The position numbers were made by a program, and so were the translations under genes. From Singulisphaera sp. GP187 (lineage in GTDB: Bacteria; Planctomycetota; GCA-002687715): a stretch of DNA of 38,545 nt. Below, in pieces: positions 16,614 to 22,371 of this stretch (positions within the stretch are counted from its first letter, which is position 1; every line of letters starts with the position of its first letter). The stretch is taken from contig CAMDTN010000023.1 of assembly GCA_945907755.1 (NCBI GenBank), positions 1-38,545 of the forward strand, given 5' to 3'. Under the pieces are notes generated by a model. The model searched no databases. It was given only the letters and a program-made list of their open reading frames with translations, and had not been told where the DNA came from.

Positions 16614-16639
16614 GCGGATCCGGAAAAATCCGGCTCCGC
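16614..16639. promoter_or_regulatory. hairpin in the leader of the first lipoprotein gene
   Basis: GCGGA (16614-16618) and CCGGA (16620-16624) pair with TCCGG (16629-16633) and TCCGC (16635-16639) around an AAAA loop, with one T/C mismatch. No T-run follows. It lies 42 bp before the ATG at 16681 and could be a leader structure or a weak terminator. Confidence 0.35.
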
Positions 16640-16680
16640 TGCCCCGGTGTGCAGAAATCCATTGGCACAAGGAGAACCAT

Positions 16681-17184
16681 ATGATGATTGTTGCATCAGC
16701 ACGGGATTCGGCCGCCACAATTACGGCGGGTGGCTGGCGGTGTCTTATCGCTGCTGCCCTACTGCTCCTCGGCGGCTGCGGCCATGGCGAGATTGAAACA
16801 TGGCCACCAGGCAGCGAGCCCATTCGTGGGATCTTTCCCAAGGTCGCCGAAGGCGATTGGGGCCGCTACGTTGCGCTTGACCGCTATATGTGGGTACATA
16901 ATTACTCGACCGAACCCATAAGACTAGCGCGGGTTATGCACTTCGATGCCCAAGGAATGCGCATCCTCTTCCCAGCAAGTAAACACTTTCCTTGGGATAG
17001 TATGCTCCCAATGGATATCGAGCTTAGGCATGGGGAAGAGACCGCTTTCTTAATTCCTAGGTCCTCCGCCTTGGGACTTGTGCACTTCAAGAGGATATCG
17101 GACTGGGGTGTGGCAGCGCCCGGTGTCGAGGAGGTTCGCATACAGCTTCCAAAGGGCAGGAAGGTGTTTGGTGCCATTCACTAG
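16681..17184 (+). CDS. small lipoprotein, paralogue of the next gene
   Basis: The 167-residue protein has an N-terminal hydrophobic stretch (CLIAAALLLLGG) ending in the lipobox LGGC, with Cys33 as the expected lipidated residue. AAGGAG at 16669-16674, 6 nt before ATG 16681, fixes the start over the open frame from 16612. The mature part is beta-rich and unrecognised. Its end (GLVHFKRI...EEVRIQLPKGR) aligns with the end of the 17280 gene (GILHFHRV...EEVRLRFSGR), so the two are tandem paralogues. Base composition is visibly lower in GC than the flanking operons, suggesting acquisition. Confidence 0.75.
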   Translation: MMIVASARDSAATITAGGWRCLIAAALLLLGGCGHGEIETWPPGSEPIRGIFPKVAEGDWGRYVALDRYMWVHNYSTEPIRLARVMHFDAQGMRILFPASKHFPWDSMLPMDIELRHGEETAFLIPRSSALGLVHFKRISDWGVAAPGVEEVRIQLPKGRKVFGAIH

Positions 17185-17190
17185 CGAACC

Positions 17191-17210
17191 GCCCTTCCAC
17201 ATCGGAGGGC
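17191..17210 (+). terminator. short hairpin after the first lipoprotein gene
   Basis: GCCCT (17191-17195) and AGGGC (17206-17210) form a 5-bp stem with a 10-nt loop, 6 nt after the stop at 17184. It is followed by TTCT only. A weak terminator is possible. Confidence 0.3.
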
Positions 17211-17233
17211 TTCTGCAAGATCGCGCTTCACGC

Positions 17234-17257
17234 GACAACTACCTCGATTCTTACCGG
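17234..17257 (+). repeat. solo arm of the accessory-island hairpin repeat
   Basis: These 24 bases match the right arm of the inverted repeat at 17817-17840 except at 2 positions. There is no matching left arm here. It is preceded directly by GCGCTTCACGC (17223-17233), which equals the first half of repeat copy C at 19619. It lies just before the 17280 lipoprotein gene. Confidence 0.55.
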
Positions 17258-17279
17258 TCATGCTCATAGAAAGCGCTAC

Positions 17280-17765
17280 ATGACAAACAAGTCAGCCTCA
17301 CTGATGTTGGTATTGGCCGCCGCTGGGCTGGTCGTCTTGAGCGGCTGCGCACATCGCGTCGATGATTTTTGGCAACTTGGAGGTGAGCCCAATGTGGCGG
17401 CCACAATTCCCCCATTCGACAATATGTACATAGACCAGCTAGGCCTGCGGGTGCACAACGGTACCGGTGGGCACATACTCGTTGTGGGCTGCACTGTGTT
17501 TGACGAGCTGGGGAAGCAATTGGTGCGTTACCCATCGGTCCAGCTTCCCAGACATGTACCAAGCATTTATGACGCACCGTTCTTTACGACAACAACGCCA
17601 CGGCTTGCACCCGAAGCAACCGTATGGATATCGGTGCCCAATAATGCCGCATTCGGCATTTTGCATTTCCACCGTGTTTGCGGGCTTTATCAAGCGTCGA
17701 TGCAATATGCCGAAGAGGTTCGCTTGCGATTCTCCGGGAGGCGGCCATCTTGGACTGTTCGATGA
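17280..17765 (+). CDS. small lipoprotein, paralogue of the preceding gene
   Basis: The 161-residue protein has a signal sequence ending VVLSGC, with Cys23 as the lipobox cysteine. The mature part starts AHRVDDFWQLGGEPNVAATIP. The C-terminal third (FGILHFHRV...EEVRLRFSGR) and the early GGEP...IP segment parallel the 16681 gene (GSEPIRGIFP). I do not recognise the family. The ATG follows a weak AGAAAG-type Shine-Dalgarno. Hairpin-repeat sequence lies on both sides, 23 bp before the start and 2 bp after the stop, so the gene may have been duplicated or moved with it. Confidence 0.7.
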   Translation: MTNKSASLMLVLAAAGLVVLSGCAHRVDDFWQLGGEPNVAATIPPFDNMYIDQLGLRVHNGTGGHILVVGCTVFDELGKQLVRYPSVQLPRHVPSIYDAPFFTTTTPRLAPEATVWISVPNNAAFGILHFHRVCGLYQASMQYAEEVRLRFSGRRPSWTVR

Positions 17766-17766
17766 A

Positions 17767-17840
17767 GCGGTAGGAATCAAGGTGGTTGTCAGGTGCAATG
17801 TGATCATGCGTAACCCGACAACTACCTTGATTCTTACCGC
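17767..17840. repeat. 24-bp inverted repeat (hairpin element)
   Basis: The left arm (17767-17790, beginning GCGGTAGGAATCAAGG) and right arm (17817-17840, ending TTGATTCTTACCGC) are complementary across all 24 positions if two G-T wobbles are allowed, around a 26-nt loop. Both differences from perfect complementarity keep RNA pairing. A related solo arm sits at 17234-17257. It could be a REP/MITE-type element or the terminator of the lipoprotein gene that stops at 17765. Confidence 0.7.
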
Positions 17841-17842
17841 CG

Positions 17843-17992
17843 GTGCTGGCAGGATCGAGCACGGGGCCCGAAGAGGTGCACACTTCCAAGACGGTGGCTG
17901 ACTTTGGTTTCCTGCGAGTGAGAGCGACGGTCGGCGCCGGAGGCTCCGGAACAGCCAAGGTGGATGCTCACCTGTCGTTTTCTGACACATGA
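17843..17992 (+). pseudogene. possible remnant of a gene tail
   Basis: Directly after the hairpin, a frame open from 17831 reads VLAGSSTGPEEV, then ADFGFLRVRATVGAGGSGT, then KVDAHLSFSDT and a TGA at 17990-17992. The composition is protein-like and the frame is closed by a TGA upstream at 17828. It may be the surviving C-terminus of a gene whose front was replaced by the repeat element. A GTG at 17843 could also start a 49-residue peptide. No family is recognised. Confidence 0.3.
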
Positions 17993-18161
17993 GAAATAGG
18001 AACTTCACAGATTCTTGTAGGCAAATGCGTGTGAGCTTGCCGCGCATGCCAACGTACTGCGAAAGGACCCGCGTTTATGCTCCTCGAAGCTGTGGAGACG
18101 CATTTGGTGCGCAAGACGCAAGTGCGGACCCGGATGGAATTGCAGGCACGAAAGGTGGGCC
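17993..18161. other. short intergenic stretch with no clear gene
   Basis: Two overlapping short frames (starting at 18025 and 18076) run toward the next gene, but neither has a good ribosome-binding site or a recognisable sequence. The last bases (AAAGGTGG at 18151-18158) serve as the ribosome-binding site for ATG 18162. Confidence 0.4.
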
Positions 18162-19049
18162 ATGAGTATGGAAGGCGATTGCCCCTCATGTAAGACAGGC
18201 AGCGCTGCTGGAAAGCAGGCGCGTGTGATGCCTGGTCAGCCGCATCAGATCAGCATCCAATTGCCAGAACCGATACGCATCCCCACTGGCACAGCAACGC
18301 CCTTGGCTATGCGGGCAGGCGCGGATGATTTCATGCTTGCTCTTCGCGACACGGTCGCGGCCATTGAAGCCGCACAGTATTTACCGTCAAGCCTTCTCAA
18401 CGGACAGTCGAGCTCTTGGTCTACTGTAGGCATTCCAGAGAAGTGGTGTGGACCTGACATTGAAGCAGAATTCATGGCACGCCTTCAGAACGCCGTGGAC
18501 AAGCTGAATGCAATAAACGAGAGCTTCATTCAAGAAGCACGAGGCGCATCGAGAAGGCTCGGAGAACGAGGTGACATGGCGATACTTCGCGCACTCGGGC
18601 ACCGCGAAGGTGCGATAGATAGACTCCTGATCGATAATTGCAACGATAATGGTTTGATGGATTTTTCTGTTCCTCCTTGGACGACTTCGGTTGATCGCAG
18701 TCTCGCCGACGGGACGGTCGTGAAGTGTCCAACGAACTGTGACAAGGAACGAACCGTGTCCATGTGCGGGATCTGCATGGGTGCGGACACTCCAGGCAAT
18801 CTGGCCTATGGATTTCTGTCCCAGTTAGCTGGCCAAGCCGGCAGGAGCATAATTGTATCCTTCATTGATGCTTACGGATTCGATGACGACCAAGACACTT
18901 TGGCAGTCGGGCACGCGGCTGCTATTGCTTTTGCTCGGTCAGACAGCAGCCAGACCGCAATGGCGGCCGCGGTATGCGCAGCCGTGCGCAAACTCAAAGA
19001 GCAGGGCTCAAAACACATCAAGAATTGTAAACTATGTCCCCCCAAGTGA
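18162..19049 (+). CDS. Cys-rich protein, possible polymorphic-toxin-type effector
   Basis: The 295-residue protein has no signal peptide or membrane segment. It has four cysteine pairs: C7/C10 (CPSC), C189/C193 (CPTNC), C202/C205 (CGIC) and C289/C292 (CKLC), which suggests metal binding. Residues 211-257 (PGNLAYGFLSQLAG, then DDDQDTLAVGHAAAIAF) loosely recall the 'GN..YG ... L..gag.A' end of polymorphic toxin type 44 domains. That is a resemblance by eye, not a proven match. AAAGGTGG at 18151-18158 supports ATG 18162, although the ATG at 18168 is possible. The downstream membrane-protein gene overlaps it by 16 bp, as expected for a toxin-immunity pair. Lower GC and flanking repeats suggest transfer. 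It could instead be an unrelated metal-binding hypothetical protein. Confidence 0.65.
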   Translation: MSMEGDCPSCKTGSAAGKQARVMPGQPHQISIQLPEPIRIPTGTATPLAMRAGADDFMLALRDTVAAIEAAQYLPSSLLNGQSSSWSTVGIPEKWCGPDIEAEFMARLQNAVDKLNAINESFIQEARGASRRLGERGDMAILRALGHREGAIDRLLIDNCNDNGLMDFSVPPWTTSVDRSLADGTVVKCPTNCDKERTVSMCGICMGADTPGNLAYGFLSQLAGQAGRSIIVSFIDAYGFDDDQDTLAVGHAAAIAFARSDSSQTAMAAAVCAAVRKLKEQGSKHIKNCKLCPPK

Positions 19050-19618
19050 CACCTGAATCCGAGAAAACCTCTCCAGGTTACATGGCCGTCGCACTGAGCA
19101 TCGTGTGCCCGCTCGGAGTGCTATTCAGATACGATTTTGGTGCCACATCCCTTGGCCTCTGGCGACTAACAGTGCTGCTGTGGTTGCTGCTGCTGTGCTT
19201 ATTCATCAGAGCTGTGATCCGCCGATGGATAAGGGGAGTCTGGGGATACTCCAGGAGGACAGTGCTCCTGATGGCTCTGTTCGGCCCTGGACTCGTTGTG
19301 CTGTTCGCACCGCTGGATTGGATTGCAGCAACTCACAAACTGCTCAGGAACGAGTCGGAATACACACTGCTAGTCGAAAGGGCTCTGGCGGGTGAACTCG
19401 TCGTGCCCGGTGTGTACATGGTGGAGGAGGAACCCCCAAGGTGGGTTCTCATCACACTGTCACATAGTTGGATGATGGGGATGTATGGCGTGGTGTACTT
19501 CGAATCAGACGAGACTGAAGCTGAGCCAGTGCTCGAAGCGGCCTACAAGCCTGGAGACTTGTTCGACGGTTGCTTTCCAATCTACGGCCGGTGGTATCTG
19601 CTGAAGATCAAGTGGTAA
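19034..19618 (+). CDS. small membrane protein, candidate immunity partner
   Basis: The 194-residue protein has three hydrophobic segments: about 17-31, about 40-60 (LTVLLWLLLLCLFIRAVI), and about 77-95 (VLLMALFGPGLVVLFAPL). A soluble C-terminal region of about 95 residues follows, rich in Glu and aromatics (e.g. VVYFESDETEAEP). No family is recognised. Its start lies inside the preceding gene (16-bp overlap), so the two are translated together. Membrane proteins of this size often act as immunity proteins beside toxins, which is the only basis for the suggestion. The TAA stop at 19616-19618 is followed at once by repeat copy C. Confidence 0.6.
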   Translation: MSPQVTPESEKTSPGYMAVALSIVCPLGVLFRYDFGATSLGLWRLTVLLWLLLLCLFIRAVIRRWIRGVWGYSRRTVLLMALFGPGLVVLFAPLDWIAATHKLLRNESEYTLLVERALAGELVVPGVYMVEEEPPRWVLITLSHSWMMGMYGVVYFESDETEAEPVLEAAYKPGDLFDGCFPIYGRWYLLKIKW

Positions 19619-19642
19619 GGCGCTTCACGCTTTCGTGTGGGT
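19619..19642 (+). repeat. dispersed 24-bp repeat, copy C
   Basis: GGCG followed by CTTCACGCTTTCGTGTGGGT starts at the first base after the stop codon of the 19034 gene. It is in the same orientation as copy D, which begins 52 bp further on. Confidence 0.65.
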
Positions 19643-19670
19643 AGTGACGGCTGAAGCGGGGTAAAGGTAG

Positions 19671-19694
19671 GGGGCTTCACGCATTCGTGTGGGT
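19671..19694 (+). repeat. dispersed 24-bp repeat, copy D
   Basis: GGGG followed by CTTCACGCATTCGTGTGGGT. It differs from copy B (768-791) at 2 of 24 positions and from copy C at 2 positions. It forms a direct pair with copy C at the right border of the lower-GC island. Confidence 0.65.
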
Positions 19695-19756
19695 ATGACC
19701 TGCCCCCATTCTTTGGTCCAGTCCTTATGAGAGTCGGACAGGATTCAGGGACCTTC

Positions 19757-19805
19757 GGGCGTTCCCCCGGAGGCGGAGCGAAGCGGAGCCGCAGGGGGAA
19801 CGCCC
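19757..19805. repeat. perfect 12-bp inverted repeat with GC-rich loop
   Basis: GGGCGTTCCCCC (19757-19768) and GGGGGAACGCCC (19794-19805) pair perfectly around a 25-nt purine-rich loop that contains two GCGGAG units. There is no T-run. It is REP-like or a transcription barrier before the TPR gene at 19908. Confidence 0.6.
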
Positions 19806-19907
19806 ACGCGCGAACTCACCACTCACCCCCGATGGCAACGGATGCGTGGAGCCAATCAATCGCACAGCAACTCTGGGGGCTGCGCAATTCGTATGATCGG
19901 CGCACTT

Positions 19908-21005
19908 ATGCCGCTTGCGATTTTGGACACCACCAACACTTTGTTGCGCGAACGCCGTGAACGCGCCCGCGCTTTGGGCAACGACCTCGTTTCGCAGGGC
20001 GTCTTCAGCCTGCATTGCTCTTGCGGCAATTGCGGCGAAGACCCGCTGACCGCGGCCTTCCCCGACCTTGCGACGCAAGATGCGGCGGCGCTGCTGGCCT
20101 TCGCAACCGCGCAATGTGCCGGCGATGTGCGGCGGCGCTGCCAGTCCTGCGGCAAAGCTGCCCCGGTGGATGGCCTGCGCCTGCATCTGTGGTCGCAACA
20201 GCGCAACGGTGATGGCGTGCTGGAACTGGTCAGCGGCGTTGCGCGCTGGCTGTTCTGCGCGGATGCCGCAGCGCCGCAAGTGCTGGCCGCAGGCGACGCG
20301 CTGATCACGACAGTGCTGTGCGATCAGTTGCTGCGTGCGGGTTCTTTCCTGAATGGACTGGAAGGGCGCGAGGCGGAAGCCTTGGCCTTGTGGCACCGCG
20401 CCGCAGCGCTGCTGCCGCAAGCCCCCATGCCTTCCATCGCGCTGGGCCGCGCCGCGTTGTTGGCCGGCGACGAATCCGCTGCGCTGGAGCATTTGCGCAA
20501 CGCTGCCGCGTGCAGCGACGGCCATGCACCAGCCTGTCGCCAGCTCGGTGCGCTTTTGGGCGAGCTGGCTTTGCGGCATCGCGATGGCGAACTGCTGAAC
20601 CGCGCTTTGGACTGGCTGGATCAAGCGCTGGATTTGGAGCCCAACAACCCCGTCACTGCATTCGCGCTGGGGCGGATCTTTGTCAGCAGCGGCAGTATGC
20701 AGGAGAGTTTAGAGCACCTCGCTGTGGCCGCCACACATCCGCCTCTGGCAGACGAAGCGGAGCACTTGCGCGGCGTTGCCTTGTTGCAGTTGGGCCGTGC
20801 GGACGAAGCGCATCAAACCTTTGAGCGCCTCGCGCAACGCCACCCTGAAGATGCCGACACTTTGCGCATGCGCGCTTGGGCGCGCGCCCGCTCTGGCGAC
20901 CGCGCCGGCGCCTTGCAAGAATTAGAAGCCCTGCTGGTCGCGCACCCCGATGACGAAGAAACGCGCAACTTCCGCGATCTCGTCGCTGGCGACGAAGGCG
21001 GCTAA
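19908..21005 (+). CDS. zinc-ribbon plus TPR-repeat protein
   Basis: The 365-residue protein has no signal peptide. The cysteines C37, C39 and C42 (HCSCGNCG) with C78 and C81 (CQSCGK) suggest a zinc ribbon in the first 85 residues. From about 165 to 360 there are TPR-like helical pairs, e.g. EALALWHRAAALLPQAP, LNRALDWLDQALDLEPNNP, and EAHQTFERLAQRHPEDADTL. Such proteins are usually scaffolds; no partner is indicated. The ATG at 19908 gives MPLAILDTTNTLLRER; the frame is open upstream to 19842 but runs into sequence next to the palindrome. It converges on murC with a 25-bp gap. Confidence 0.75.
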   Translation: MPLAILDTTNTLLRERRERARALGNDLVSQGVFSLHCSCGNCGEDPLTAAFPDLATQDAAALLAFATAQCAGDVRRRCQSCGKAAPVDGLRLHLWSQQRNGDGVLELVSGVARWLFCADAAAPQVLAAGDALITTVLCDQLLRAGSFLNGLEGREAEALALWHRAAALLPQAPMPSIALGRAALLAGDESAALEHLRNAAACSDGHAPACRQLGALLGELALRHRDGELLNRALDWLDQALDLEPNNPVTAFALGRIFVSSGSMQESLEHLAVAATHPPLADEAEHLRGVALLQLGRADEAHQTFERLAQRHPEDADTLRMRAWARARSGDRAGALQELEALLVAHPDDEETRNFRDLVAGDEGG

Positions 21006-21030
21006 GCGCCACCGAGCGCGGCGCAGCCGC

Positions 21031-22371
21031 TCATGAGATTAAAAACGCAGGGCCGATGCGGTTCACATCGCCAGCGCCAAGGCACAGCACTAAATCCCCC
21101 GGCTGCGCGCGTTGCAGCAACAAGCGCGTGGCCTCGTCGCGCGTGGCGCAACATTCCACGCTGCGCGTTTTGCCGATGCGTTGGGCCAAAGTTTCTGAAG
21201 TGATGCCCGGCAAGGGCGTATCCCCTGCGGCATAAATTGGCAGCAGCAACAATGTGTCGGTGGCGCCGAAAGCGGTGGCAAATTCGGCCAGCAAATCGCG
21301 CGTGCGCGTGAAGCGATGCGGTTGGAACACCGTGTGGATGCGCCCGATAGTGCACTGCCGCGCCGCCGCCAGCGTGGCGCGAATTTCTACCGGATGATGC
21401 CCGTAGTCATCCACCACCGTGATGCCGTTGCGTTCGCCTAACACAGTGAAGCGGCGCTCAACGCCTGCGAAGCTGGCCAACGCGTGCAACGCGCGCGCGG
21501 GATCTGCGCCCAAAGTGCTCGCTGCCGCCACCGCAGCAATTGCGTTCTGCACATAGTGCAGCCCGGGCATGGGCACACGCCCAGATCCGATGATGCGCCC
21601 CATGTGCGCCAGAGTGAACGCCATGCCGCGGCCATCTGCACGCACTTCTGTGGCGCGCCATTGCGCCGTCGCGGCGAATCCATAGCTGTGCGCGTGCTTG
21701 CAGTGAGCAGCCAAATCCATGGCCCCAGCATCGTCGGCGCAAAGCACCGCGCCTTCGCGAGCGCTGGCCACAAAGTGCGCGAAGGCCTGCTGCAACGCTT
21801 CCCACGAGCCGTAATGTTCCAAGTGCTCACGATCGACATTGGTCACAACGACCAACGCCGGGTCTATCTCCAAGAACGATCCATCAGATTCATCCGATTC
21901 CGCCAGCAAAATGTTGCTGTGGCCGATGCGCGCGCCGCTGCCGCTGGCGGGCAGCGTGCCGCCTACAACCACCGTTGGGTCCAGCCCGCAGCGTTCCAGA
22001 ACATGGCCGAGCAATGCGGTGGTCGATGTCTTGCCGTGAGCCCCCGCCACCGCCACCCCGCGCGCGTCGCGCATCAAGCGCGCCAACAAGGTGCCACGGC
22101 GCATGCCGGTGATGCCGCGCTCCGCGGCCGCACGGCGTTCCACATGATCGGCGTGAATGGCGCTGGACCAAACCACCAACTGCGCATCTTGCAGCGCCGC
22201 CGCGTCGTGCCCCACGCGCACCGTGGCACCAGCGCGCGCCAAGCGTTGCAGCAACGCCGAATCTTCTGCATCCGTGCCGCTCACTTGGTGCCCGCGTGCC
22301 AACAGCACTTCCGCCAGAGCGCTCATACCAGCACCACCGATGCCCACCATGTGCACGCGCTGCGGGATCAT
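21031..22371 (-). CDS. murC: UDP-N-acetylmuramate--L-alanine ligase
   Basis: The 446-residue length is typical of MurC, which adds L-Ala to UDP-MurNAc using ATP in the cytoplasm. The N-terminal glycine-rich motif is VHMVGIGGAGMSALAE, the ATP loop is GAHGKTST at 110-117, and further motifs are NVDREHLEHYGS, HYVQNAIAAVAA, and DDYGHHPVEIRATL with VFQPHRFTRT. The ATG at 22369-22371 overlaps the stop of the murE-murD fusion (ATGA). The longer open frame to 22851 is antisense-like. In typical dcw clusters murC follows murG; here it follows murD directly. Confidence 0.97.
   Translation of the reverse strand: MIPQRVHMVGIGGAGMSALAEVLLARGHQVSGTDAEDSALLQRLARAGATVRVGHDAAALQDAQLVVWSSAIHADHVERRAAAERGITGMRRGTLLARLMRDARGVAVAGAHGKTSTTALLGHVLERCGLDPTVVVGGTLPASGSGARIGHSNILLAESDESDGSFLEIDPALVVVTNVDREHLEHYGSWEALQQAFAHFVASAREGAVLCADDAGAMDLAAHCKHAHSYGFAATAQWRATEVRADGRGMAFTLAHMGRIIGSGRVPMPGLHYVQNAIAAVAAASTLGADPARALHALASFAGVERRFTVLGERNGITVVDDYGHHPVEIRATLAAARQCTIGRIHTVFQPHRFTRTRDLLAEFATAFGATDTLLLLPIYAAGDTPLPGITSETLAQRIGKTRSVECCATRDEATRLLLQRAQPGDLVLCLGAGDVNRIGPAFLIS

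Noticed and set aside
17223-17840. Integron attC sites around small cassette-like genes
   Set aside because: The inverted repeats lack recognisable RYYYAAC/GTTRRRY core sites at their ends, and no integrase is in the window.
18025-18165. A 46-codon frame ending in ATGA overlap with the 18162 gene
   Set aside because: It has no ribosome-binding site and no recognisable sequence, and an alternative frame at 18076 is equally open; the overlap is probably chance.
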